NCBI GenBank assembly: GCA_032768795.1
Contig: CP136492.1
Location: 1,612,001-1,676,000, forward strand
From: Tremella fuciformis
Taxonomy: Eukaryota; Basidiomycota; Tremellomycetes; Tremellales; Tremellaceae
Direction of reading: 5' to 3'
DNA: 64,000 bases
In this document: positions 11,624 to 21,989 of the stretch, piece by piece
Position numbering within the stretch: the stretch's first letter is position 1
How the letters are laid out: the number at the start of each line of letters is the position of its first letter
The notes under the pieces: model-generated
Databases searched by the model: none
What the model was told of the DNA's origin: nothing
The model's input: only the letters and a program-made list of their open reading frames with translations
Made by a program: the position numbers and the translations under genes

Positions 11624-13693
11624 TCACCTGCGTGCTTTGCCCAAGCGGCGACGATGTTTCTGTCTCCTCAACGTGGCCGCAGCCCGATGCGCTGCACCCA
11701 CAGGTGGTGGTGGCCGCGTCATTGGCCTGGTCAGCCGGTCGAGCTCTATCCAGGTCTGCTCCTGCTCCTCTTTCTGCAGTAGCTCCACTAATTCCTTGAT
11801 GTTCATCCCGCTGTAACCCTCTTTGAACGGATCAGAGGGGGTGACACCGATCTCCAAGAAACCGAGATATATGATTGCCGCCAAGCACTGGACTGGGATG
11901 GTGAATCAGCGTAGGGATCGGTACATTTGGAATGGAAGTAGTGCCAGGAAAGACCATACGGCAAGCCGCAGCTGTCGAGCGTAGGAGGCCGGTATGGGAT
12001 ATGTGGCGAGTCGGGTCATGTCTGCAACTGCATTCTCGAGGTCGCAGAGGCGACCCTGTATGGTATCGAAAAGCTCAGCCTTGAATCTACCTTGTGACAG
12101 AAATCGGTTGAAATCGACCGTGAGCCTGACCCTGTGTTGTTATCAGCCAGGACTATGCAGCTGGAGTCCATTTCCGCACACGATCCAGCGTGACAATTCC
12201 ATCCCGCTTTCAGGCGACTGAGGCCGAGTCAATCCGGCCGCGGACGAATCCCGGATCCTTGACAGCCAGGGCTCCTTGCTTAACTCAGTGGTAGCCAAAG
12301 ATAACGGATTGTGATGGCCTGAGGTCTGATCCCTACGCCTTAGATTGTAGCCTTGACGTCCTACACTGACGTACGTGAAATACAACCCTTGTCTGCGATC
12401 AGCGACTTCGACTTGGTGGGCAGGATATTACGTACTGCCCGAGGAACTGTAACAGCTCGCCCCCCACACTCTTTGCACGTCTTGTGTCTGGCCTGATGGC
12501 GAGCTTGACTGCCACTCCTAAAGCTTGAAGCTAAGGTGTATTAGCCTCTCATCGTTCCGTCTCACATAGTTAGCCGGTCTCACCATTTTGATCTGCTTTC
12601 CTCGCTCACTGACCGGATCAGAGGCATATTGGAGAAACTCCTCCGAGTCTCGATGAACAGCCTGCCCTTCGGCTGTTTCTTGCGGTGCCAACTGAGGTTG
12701 TGAGCGCGATGCGATGGTGTGCGCGGTACATGAGAGGGAACGGACATGTAGCCAGACAAGTTGCACCAAGGACCGTGTGGCTGCATGTAGGGCGGACCAG
12801 ACTCTGCGTGCTGCCGTCAGTTCATAGCTATATCAGTATCGGCGCAGTTTCACCCTCCCACCATCGCGAGCTGGAGTCGGTGATTTTGAATCCAAGAACG
12901 AGCGAGCTGCTTGTCAGCGTCACCCCCGCTTGCAAATCAGTCGCCGCACACGACGGTTCCAAGAACAGCGACCAGCTCCACGTCCATGTACGCACTGAGA
13001 GCAGCGTACTCGTTGAGGCAGCATACCACTGCTTATGAGACAGCGCACGGGAGAAAAGAGAGTCCGCATGCTGATGGCAAATCCTGTGAAGACGACAACC
13101 CCGAGGCCTTCGCGCCTATGAAAGATGAGCTTGACGTTGCCAAGGATACTATAGGTCAAGCTTGAGGACTCACACCATCATCATCCAGCAGAAATTCAGG
13201 ATACCTATAGGGCCATCCTCTTCCGTCCCATCCTTAAGCTCCGTCAGAAAGCCCTCATCTGGCTGCCTAGAATAGGGAGAGCGACCGAGGTCATACGGAG
13301 ACCCCGAGAAGGGCGGCGGACCGTAAAAAGCTGCTCCCCCCTGTGAGTCTTGCGGCCTGGAGTAATGAGAGTGACCAAGGTAATACGAAGACGCCGGCAA
13401 TGGCGGTGGAACGCCAGCTGCTCGTCCCTGCGGGTCAACATCTCAACACCCCGCCTCGCGATGGCGTTAGACCCTGATCTCACATGACGGGAGGTCACTG
13501 GAGCTGGAGGCGTTTCGCTCAGCGTGGAGAAGGTCGACTCCTGGCTGTCGCTGTGTGCTGAGAGCTGAGCGGGAAACATGGCGGTTAGAGCCGCCAGCAC
13601 AGCATGAATCGCCTCTCGTGTTGGTGGTTCTGCCGTTGGACCCGGCAAAGCTCGCTCAGATGCCCGCCAAGGGTCAGCTAAAGGGTCAGACAT
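11624..13693 (-). CDS. Bestrophin-like membrane protein 4 (Pro/Tyr-rich N-terminus)
   Basis: Minus-strand member facing gene 3. ATG at 13693 starts MSDPLADPWRASERALPGP, followed by a polar, Pro/Tyr-rich region with two copies of a Y-x-L-G-x-S-x-YSR motif. Next exons carry VKLIFHRREGLGVVVFTGF, VELVAVLGTVV, LVLGFKITDSSSRWWEG and RVWSALHAATRSLVQLVWLH, matching the family blocks of genes 2 and 3. The C-terminal half reads DLENAVADMTRLATYPIPAS, AVWSFLALLPFQ, AAIIYLGFLEIG and SDPFKEGYSGMNIKELVELL. The tail is short and basic. Exon borders at 12.15-12.45 kb are unclear because coding there is weakly conserved. One 32-nt intron near 13430 is needed to join the N-terminal frames. Confidence 0.68.
13265..13400 (-). 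repeat. Imperfect internal duplication in bestrophin-like gene 4
   Basis: On the minus strand the protein reads SSYYLGHSHYSRPQ and later SPYDLGRSPYSRQP. The underlying DNA segments, at about 13265-13300 and 13355-13395, are clearly related, so a unit of roughly 90 bp was duplicated in the coding sequence. Confidence 0.6.
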
Positions 13694-14218
13694 AGCTCAA
13701 GCGCTGTTTGGAAGAGATGGCTGCTGATCTTTATGGTAGTAGTAGTCGATGTGTGAAGGTGAGTTTGTCTAATGATGCATGACATTCTGGTCGATGCTTC
13801 TTTTTCCCAGGCACGGGGAAGGACACGGAACTCATTTGCGTCCCTGAGCAGTGATTGATCGTGATGACCATGACGATGTCAAGGGAAATCACAAGAGAGA
13901 CGAAGATGGAGCTGGAGGTGCACGAGCAATTCGAAACCGACAGCGTATCGAGACATGCAGTCTTCAGAGGTCACGAGTCCGGGGGAGCGCGCGCGCGCGT
14001 GCGTCCGAAATTCTCCGGCGAGCGGGTTGCGCTAGGAAGTACGACGACATCTCTGCAAGTTTAGGCGTGCTGCATCCGCATTCATTTAACAAGCACAAGC
14101 AGTCACTGCCAAGCAGACACCGATCATCCCCTCTTCGCAAGAGATTCGAGGCTCAGTGGCGAATACAACCTACTCGGCGGTCTACAGGTCGCCTTCCGGC
14201 CATCGTCATCCTGCAGGG
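13694..14218. other. Spacer between bestrophin-like genes 4 and 5
   Basis: About 525 bp: upstream of gene 4 and downstream of gene 5, both minus strand. It contains a short TAG repeat (GGTAGTAGTAGTCG at about 13735) and an alternating CG run (GAGCGCGCGCGCGTGCG at about 13986). I see no gene. Confidence 0.5.
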
Positions 14219-15720
14219 TCAGTTGCCTTCGTCCATTGTGCAACCCGTATGCTCGTGCAGCGATGATCCACCTCGAGTGCGGCCCCTCTCTTCCCGCGTC
14301 CTCTCTTCCTTGACCTCCGCCTCCTCCCAGACCTTCACAAATCCGGCCAGGGACGACCCATCGTAACCACCTTTGAAAGGCGCTTCCGAATTGATTTCGA
14401 TCTCGGAGAGGACGACATAAACGGCGGTTGTCATGAACTGAACCGGGATCGTGAACCAATGGAGCGAGTCGATGAGCTGGAAAGGCAACAAGGCGAGGAA
14501 GGCCCAAACGGAGAGGCGGATGATCCGTTTGCAAGAGACAGGCAGGACTTGAACGGAATGGGACGCCAGGCGTTCACTGGCTTCGATGAAGTGGTCGAGC
14601 TTTTTGCAGAGAGGCTCAAATGGGAGCTGATCTGAGAGGACCAGTTGTCGGATGGTATCGGCGAGGACATTGCTACGGCATTTCAGCCCCATACTCTCCT
14701 TTCTCGGCTCGATTCATGCTCACTGCAGTCGACGCCGCATTTGAGTTTCCCAAGTCTTCGGGGACAGGACTCCTGCGGGACCTTCATTGGCAGACGGCTC
14801 CAGGAGAGTGATGTTCAAAGGACAAACACTGAGCTCAGCATTCCATCATCGCACTCGCGGACCAGCGCCAACTGCTTGACATATTCGCCAAGGTATCGTT
14901 TGATCTTCTCAGACGAGGGCCCGTCAGGATTGCCCTTGTTTCGCGCGAGAATCATGATGACGGCGAGCTTGACTTTCAGAAAAGCAAACCTCAGCATATG
15001 CACGACTCACAGCGCCAATCAACTGGGAGCGCTGTAGGCGAGACCACTTGGACTCCACCGAAGCGTTGGGCCGATACTGAATGTGTCAACGCTGCGGCGG
15101 CACTTTCTGTACTCTGTACAAGTGAAAGTCGACCTGTCCATCCTCACTCACTTCCGTCCAAATGATTCGGGCAAGAGACCGGGAGAGCCGGTGCATCCTG
15201 ATCCAGGCGTCATGTCCTGCTCATCAGTCTGACAAGCCTCTGGGAAGAGAGGCAGTACTAACGCTTGCACCACTGGCTATGGGAGCGAGTAAGCCTATAA
15301 CCGATGCAGAGGGGACTGTGCCTCAGCCATACACACGGGGATAGGGTGCACGACTCACATGCCAGTTCCGATCAAAGGAATGAGCGCTGGATCGATGCCG
15401 ATATTCAACTTGGTGAGCTCATTCACGCAGCATACGCCTACCATGTCAGCGACTAGCCAGAGCAAGCGAAGCTTACCTGTGGCGAGAAATCCGGAGAAGA
15501 TCATAGTCAAAAGCAACAGACTGGAAGTCAGACGAGTTTGAGTGGCGAGGCTTTTCTCTGACATGACTTGAGTCTGGGTCAAACCCAGCAAGACCGACGC
15601 CTCGCTCTCGTGCGGCTCGAGGGTGGTTTCATCAGGGATGCCGTGCTGCTTGTGCCACTCGTCGGGGTAGAAACCCCTCTTGGGGTCAGGGGTCTGAGCC
15701 GGAGTGGACTGGATTGGCAT
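14219..15720 (-). CDS. Bestrophin-like membrane protein 5
   Basis: Minus-strand member. The first ATG in the N-terminal exon is at 15720 (MPIQSTPAQTPDPKRGFYPD); the open frame runs further upstream only from a TTG. A membrane segment follows (LTSSLLLLTMIFSGFLATG), then VCCVNELTKLNIGIDPALIP, then RMHRLSRSLARIIWTE, equivalent to the R-x-L-x-W block of the others. Then come KVKLAVIMILARNKGNPDGP, the block SVWAFLALLPFQLIDSLHW, and EINSEAPFKGGYDGSSLAGF. The tail is acidic then basic and ends MDEGN. The LPFQ-x-HW-F motif is kept but the region after PF is unlike member 1. Exons at 15.0-15.35 kb are small and placed with less certainty. Confidence 0.68.
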
Positions 15721-16298
15721 CAATAGTGACGAGAGACTTGAGTGGAATGGTGATGGAGATGAACGTGAGTCGATATACGCAGAGCCGTGCAAGATGGCAA
15801 GATGCGGAAAAGAGTGAATGAGTAAGAGATAGGGAGGCTGCAGTCAGATACGGTGTTTATGATCAGAATGAAGAGCTGTGGGATCATTCTCGTTTAGACA
15901 CGAGGTGCGGTGAAGGGAGCCCATCGGACGTCTCATCAGTTCACCTGCCTCGCCGATACCCACCCGACGATACGAAACGTGGCCTGAAGCCGACACGCAA
16001 GCATCAAGCTCCCATGGCTGTGGGCCGAGAGCCCGCGGCGACCATTCCGCATGTAGGAAGTAGAGCAGCATGTTAAGGGCGAGGTGAAGGAGTTCCCTTG
16101 TTGGAGCGCAAAACGATCAAGTATTCGAGGGGAACGCGGACCACGTCAGACACTCACAACCATCTCCTGCGGATCGGTTGTACCAGTTGATAGGAGGGAG
16201 AGATACGGTACTGGCGCACACAACAGGGCGGTGACGTCTGCAGGTCATCATTGTATGGGGACATTACCACCTTTAGACGCGTTGCCCCCGAGTCCAAC
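15721..16298. other. Divergent spacer between bestrophin-like genes 5 and 6
   Basis: About 580 bp between the starts of two divergent paralogs, so probably a shared promoter region. No clear TATA box or repeat is seen. Confidence 0.5.
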
Positions 16299-18244
16299 AT
16301 GCAATTTCCTCGTGTCACTACCCTCACAACACACAGCCCGAGAGCTATCATGGGCCAAATCCGGACTCTGGCGACAGTCGCCGCGGTCGTCTGCAGGGCG
16401 GGCTGGACAGCTTTCCTCGTCCGATGGGCGGCATTCCTTGAAGTCGTAGGCTACCTCCTTGAAGTCTTCCGGTGAGTCACACTCGCCGACCCCGAGCTAG
16501 ACTAAAACCCGAACCTCGTCACTCATCCGTCAGACACATCTACTTCGGCGTACTGGCCTTCACCGCAGAAGCCGCCGGTGCATAGGATACGAATCCTGCC
16601 GAGGGGCGTCACTGATCGGACAGTCGTCGCGGCGATCAACAAGTCGGGGCATAAACTTACGCTTGATTCGACGCCGGTCATGATCATCAGCACCCTTGTG
16701 TGAGCTCCCCTAACCCAGCGCCGATAAGCGACTATGATCAGCACCTGACCGCTCAGGTCCTTCGTCCTCACTCAGAATGTCGCGGGGTCCAACTTGAAGT
16801 TTCACGCCTGTGCGTTGCGACCCATCAGGAGGCGTTTCGGTTCGGCGGCTGAAGTGCAGCGCGTGCCGAGTGGTCCAAGATCATAGCGAGCGTTCGGCAG
16901 ATCGCCATCCTGCTCCAGCACGTCAGTCCCCTTCATATGACTGTCATAGCAGCTGAAGACGCAGAAGCCAAAGGACAAATCGACTCAGGGAGAAGAGGGC
17001 GAGTGGGAGCAGCAGCCGCAGTGACAGCTGACCCTGAAGCCGAGCATGCGAAGATAGTGGGAAATGCGATGAAGCTGGTCTGAGTGACTCTGGCAGACAT
17101 GCTGGTGCATGCTGACAGACAGCTCAAGTACTTTCCAAAAGCACTGCAAGAGGGTCTGGAGGGACGAGCTAGCGAGGGATTTTCGACTGCCAGGCGAGCG
17201 TCTGTCAAGCTACAGCAGTGAGCCCCCTTGGACGTGGCAGTCCTTGCTCGTAGGCTGAGCCTAAGAGCGTGTGGCAAGAAGGACGAGGACATCGTGCTTC
17301 CTCCCGTCAAGTCGCCGGCCTCTCAGCTGAACGACAAGACGGGCGCCGACGACTACGCCGACACAGACGTGGCACGTCAGATCCTGTATCTCTTCCTGCT
17401 GCAAGCTATGGAAAGACGAGCTGAGTTCAGGACCTGGCTGTCGGGATACATCAACAAGCTCGCCAGGCTGGACCACATCAAGGCCCCCGTCCAATCCCTC
17501 GCCCTGCAGTCCGTCTCCAACTTGCAAAACGCAGCTTCGTCCCTCCACCGCGCAGCGACCACCTCCAGCCCCGCGCCCTACACATTCCACCTCAAGGTGT
17601 CCATCTGGGCATTCCTCGTCTTCCTGCCTTTCCAGCAATACTCGACGCTCGGCTGGTGGGTCATCGCTGTCGAGTTTGTCGTGGCGCTTGTCTACCTTGG
17701 ATTCATCCAAGTCGGCGTTGCGGTGGCGAACCCTTTTACCCCGGGAACAGGAAAAGACGGCAAGGCGCTGCTCCCGATGGACCAGATGACCGGGCGTATC
17801 GAGGCGCAGCTGGAAAAGATAACCGGGGTGAGTACACGTATTAGATGCAGAGACTTGTCTGACGAGCAGTTCAACATCGACCATATCTTGCAGGACCTAG
17901 ACCTGGATCTTCCCGAGGCCCCCGACATGCAGCGCATCATGGCGGTCATCGAGCGGGAGGCGCAGAACCGAGCGCGAGCGGCGCAAGCAGCGCAGCGGGA
18001 GCCACAGCCTCAACAGGCTCCCCAACAGCTCCAACAGCCGCAGCGCGTAGTGGTGCCCATGTTGCAACAAGGTATCGAGCCGCAGCGTCTCGATACCGAC
18101 AATAGGGCAGACGCAGACGACGCCGTGTCCGAGAAACACGGCGACGAGCTCGACGAGGCCGAAGCAGCGCCCCGCCACGCTTTCGAGAGGGACAACGGCG
18201 GCGAGGGGTCTGTCAGCGTGGTTCCAACCGTGGTGCTTCGTTAA
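16299..18244 (+). CDS. Bestrophin-like membrane protein 6 (Gln-rich C-terminus)
   Basis: Last member of the array. ATG at 16299 gives MQFPRVTTLTTHSPRAIMG; a second in-frame ATG is at 16350, and the frame upstream of 16299 begins only at a TTG. Early exons are short. WSKIIASVRQIAILLQH is the counterpart of the R-x-L-W block. The long final part has LSGYINKLARLDHIKAPVQS, KVSIWAFLVFLPFQQYSTLG, WWVIAVEFVVALVYLGFIQ and VAVANPFTPGTG. After this comes a long C-terminal tail rich in Gln, Ala, Glu and Asp (QPQQAPQQLQQPQRVVVP), ending ACE-type polar sequence and VVPTVVLR. This tail is absent from the other five. LPFQ is kept; the acidic motif after PF is lost. Confidence 0.72.
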
Positions 18245-18756
18245 CTGGTCAAGGCGTTTCTGAGACTGGATTTTGCGTTGGTATAATTCGCGTTCGGGTC
18301 AGGCAGGATCATACTTCGGCGTTCTGGGGCTCGGTACAGTACTCACGATGATCATTTTATGTTTGGATTCATTCGGTCTCATGTGTATGCAGCTCGTTGG
18401 TCTGTCACCTGGAATCCATCAGCCGATCAGAATCTTCATGGGTCGAACATCAGAGGATCAGACCACGACTCATCCGACTAGAGCGGCGATGACGTCGTCG
18501 TCTTCAATCAGTCCGCGTCGATTTTCGTTCCTGCTTCTCGATGCACGGGTACGCACGTCAGACGCCAGCCGAAACGCGAGATGCAGCGACGGGCGAGACC
18601 TTGCCATGTCGGCCGAAATTCGGTGCTGAGGCGGTGCTGTGCGCGAGATAGAATGTGCATACAACATGGCTGAAGGGTCGGCGGGCATGCAGATAGATAG
18701 ATAGATCGACTTTACTCCGAATTCTTGCCGGCCGAATCCGTGCGGCGTGGCTCCGG
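18245..18756. other. Convergent spacer between bestrophin-like 6 and ASE1
   Basis: About 510 bp between two stop codons. It holds a short GATA repeat (AGATAGATAGATAGATCG at about 18691). No gene is supported. Confidence 0.5.
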
Positions 18757-21258
18757 TCAAAAGACCTCTTCTTCCTCTCGCAACTCGTAGTCGTACTCGT
18801 GGTCGTACCCGTCCTCCTCCTCCTTGACCGTGTCGCCGAGGCCCATCCCCTCTCTCGCCAACAAAAGACTATGCATGATGCTTTGGCGAGGCTTGAAACT
18901 TTGTCTCCGCGACTTGGGAACGGCTTTTATGGTCGGCTGCTGAGGATGACTCCAGCTAGGCACGCGACTGGGCAGTGCTAGCATACTCGGCATGGTTTGT
19001 TGTTGATGGCTGACACTCCGTCCGACGGGTCGAGGCAGAGCGCAAGGCGTAGGCTGTGACGGACTGCTGCTGAGGTGCTGATTCGGGAAACCTCGGGCAG
19101 GAGCACGAGGCTTGATGCTGGATATCTGCGGAGTAGCGGCCACCTTCTGTCTCTTCGCCATGCCGCCTCCGAAGGGCGTCGGCGTCGGAGCTTCCCGCTT
19201 TCTCCCTGTCGCAGGTCGCAGGGTCGAGCCGGGCACACTTGGGGTTTGTCGGACAGATCTTGTAGAAGCTGGAGGTGCGCGTGCAGCAGCCACGGTCTTC
19301 GCCGGTGCAAGTCCCCGGCGTGCGGCTTGTTTCGCCTGTTTTGCCGCTTCCTTCGCTTCGATGGCATCGTGAATCTTATCAACGACTCGCTGTCCCGCAA
19401 CCGTGAATGGCCGCCCGTGCTCGGCTTCCCATGAGGGGAGTAATGACAGCATTTCCATTTCGATCTGCACATCAGCACGCCTCTCCTGTCCAGCTCCCCG
19501 AGGAAATCACCTTGGGTTTGAGCATGTTGACCCTCTTCCTCAACTTCTCCTCTTTCAGTAAAGCACCGCCTCGTGCTGAGAACCGATTCGGATCACTGCT
19601 CAACCGCTCGAGTTCCTCCTCATCCTTCACGAGAGTGTGCCACTCCCGAACTTTTGGCAATATGCTCGACTTGCTTTCGATCTCGGCCCTGAGGCGCTCA
19701 ACCTCCTCCTCGTGGGCAGTGAGAAGCTCCTCGGTGTACACGTCTGAGGGTTGTCAGCTTCGCATCGTCAAGCAGAAAGCTAACGTACCGTCTATGAACG
19801 GACCAAAATTACCCTTCTCGTCCTCGGACATCATGAGCTCGTCCCAGAGAATTTCGATCTCGGTCCGGACCGCCTTAATGAAACTCTCGAGGCTATTTCG
19901 TCGGAGCTCGAGGCACCGGTCCAGCTCGGCCTCATACTGATTATCAGTTCTGGTTTCGATTGCAAAGACCGACCGCACGGCCTCAATCACGGCTTCACCA
20001 CACCCCCTGTTCATGTCGATGAACAAGTCGACGGCATCTTGCTCCATCTCCAGCCGCATCCATAGCGGTTCGACTTGGTTGTACAGCTCCTGAATCCGAT
20101 TTTGGCGGCGATCTTTCTCCTCCGTCCACTGCCTGTCAGCTTGACTAGATTCCAGCAACGCTACCGACCAAATCGTTCAAATCTTGTGTCCATGCCATGA
20201 GTCCTTGCTCTGGCTCCACTCCGTCCATCCCTGCTATCAATCGCTCTTCTTCCTCATCATCTTCTGGTATGGGGTTCTGCGCAATGATCGAAGCGATAGT
20301 GGACTGGTGGGACACGGCAGCCGTAGACCGGCGCGGCATGAGCTTTTGCGGGAACATGTCCCGCCCCTCCACCGGGAATTCAGGCAGAACGAGCTCCTGG
20401 TGAAGGAATGCAAGGTTGACAATCAGAACTTTGAGGTGGTCGAGTTTCGCTTCCTGTGACATCAGCTGGTCAGCGGAGTCGGACTTCGAAGCTGACTCTT
20501 TCCTCCAAAGCCCGCTGGATTGCCTCTTCAGCCGCAGCCATGGCTTCATCGCTCACGTCCAGCCAACAGTCCTCCCCAGCTGCAAGAGCTGGTTGAACGA
20601 GCGATTGGCGTTTCGGCGATGAAGATTGCAGCTTGGCGAGGGAGGCAGAGGAACGGCGGCCGGTGTCTTTCGCGAAGACAGAGATCGGCTTGGGATAGGG
20701 AAGCGGTTCAACGGGTGGTCCGAGCAGGTCGGCCAGACCGGCCATCTTGGTCCGCAGATCTGACTGTCAGCCTGATCACCACCCGATGGTAGCCTTGCTC
20801 ACTTTCATGCTGTTCCAAACGCCGTTCATACATCTGGTAGAAAGTCAGTCAACGCTTTCTGTCCATTGCATCTACGCACTTGGACCAGCTCTGCCTTCTG
20901 GCTCTGCAGCTTCTCCACCTGCTGAGGTAATGACTAACAGTCAGTAAGAAGCTTCTGACGCCCAGAACGAGACACTCACCAGATGACGCAACGCATCTTC
21001 GCCCGTAGCCTGCAAGGTCCGCGCCTGCCGTCCGATGGCCCTAACCAGATCCTTGATGTCCAGGCGTATCCGGTGCAGCTTGACCCTGTGCTGATCCACC
21101 TCGTCCTCGTAGTGCTTCACCAGGTCCTCGACACATCCGCGGATGGCGGCCTCGATGGTCTGCTCGTCGGTGGCTATTTGTTCGGGTGGCAAGCCGAGCT
21201 GGTTGTGCAGTGCCCGCAAGTGGGGCAGCTGCTCGTTGAGATATGCCGAGGCGGACAT
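18757..21258 (-). CDS. ASE1: ASE1/PRC1, microtubule-bundling protein of the anaphase spindle
   Basis: Multi-exon minus-strand gene for a MAP65/Ase1/PRC1 protein, which cross-links antiparallel microtubules at the spindle midzone. The N-terminus (MSASAYLNEQLPHLRALHNQ) is helical and coiled-coil. The diagnostic spectrin-like region is clear: ELRRNSLESFIKAVRTEIEI followed by LWDELM, then VYTEELLTAHEEEVERLRAE, the signature DPNRFSARGGALLKEEK, and LLPSWEAEHGRPFTVAG. The C-terminal tail of about 180 residues is basic and low in complexity (RKREAPTPTPFGGGMAKRQK) and ends in an acidic DYELREEEEVF. This fits the microtubule-binding and Cdk-regulated tail of the family. Start at 21258 is the only ATG giving the full N-terminal helix. 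About seven introns. Confidence 0.92.
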
Positions 21259-21989
21259 CGTATCGGTCGTAGGCCGCCGAGACTGTATGTGGTAGTGAAG
21301 ATGCCCGTCACTGTCTATGCTAAACCATGCAGTTCTGTCGAAAGTGATTTGACGGAGAGGCTTGTTGACCGGATGAAAAGCAAATCACTCGCGTCCGGTG
21401 AGCTCGAGAATAAATAGTCCACCCACATATGACCTACCTCCCTTCTCCTTGCTCGCTGGTACTTGCCCGATGCATGCATCCTTGCTGCTAGGAACATCTC
21501 GTATCCTTGCACCCGTCACCATGCACGACCTGACGAACTGAGCAGCGACGGGGTGAAGGGGAGACAGCAACGGCATACCTTTCTTTCCCTCTGTGCCTCT
21601 TGAATCTCCCATGCTGCACCGCTCTCACCCTCGTCGTCCCACCGGAAGACTGCACCGCCCATCTCCCTCCCATATACTCCATCTCCCCTGAAACGTCATG
21701 AGAGAGACAGCTCTTGTGCTCGGGGAGAAAGGCCGCACATGCTCGACGCTACTGCCCGCTTGTGCGGCCTTGGCATATGGAGACCGTCGGACTTCGGCAC
21801 TGCTCCTTTGTCACATGATCCACGAATAGCCGTACCCGTAGCTTGACAACGGCACAACGGGCCTTCTTGACTCTACACTCTTTCACTTTCATAGCAGCTA
21901 GCAGAACAGCAGTCCTTGTACTGAGCGCTCCACACTCCATGACTACTGGGCAATAACCCCATCGCGGACGCGGCGACAGACGAGGCAAG
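21259..21989. other. Divergent spacer ASE1/secreted membrane protein
   Basis: About 730 bp holding the promoters of two divergent genes. Open frames are short and lack coding character. No repeat or RNA gene is recognised. Confidence 0.5.

Noticed and set aside
12270..12345. tRNA-like A-box (TTAACTCAGTGGTAG) and a weak B-box-like GGTCTGATCCC
   Set aside because: The T arm has mismatches in both stem and loop, no seven-base acceptor stem can be formed, and the segment lies within bestrophin-like gene 4.
13851..14366. 171-codon + strand frame between bestrophin-like genes 4 and 5
   Set aside because: Starts at a non-ATG codon, overlaps the end of gene 5 on the other strand and lacks motifs.
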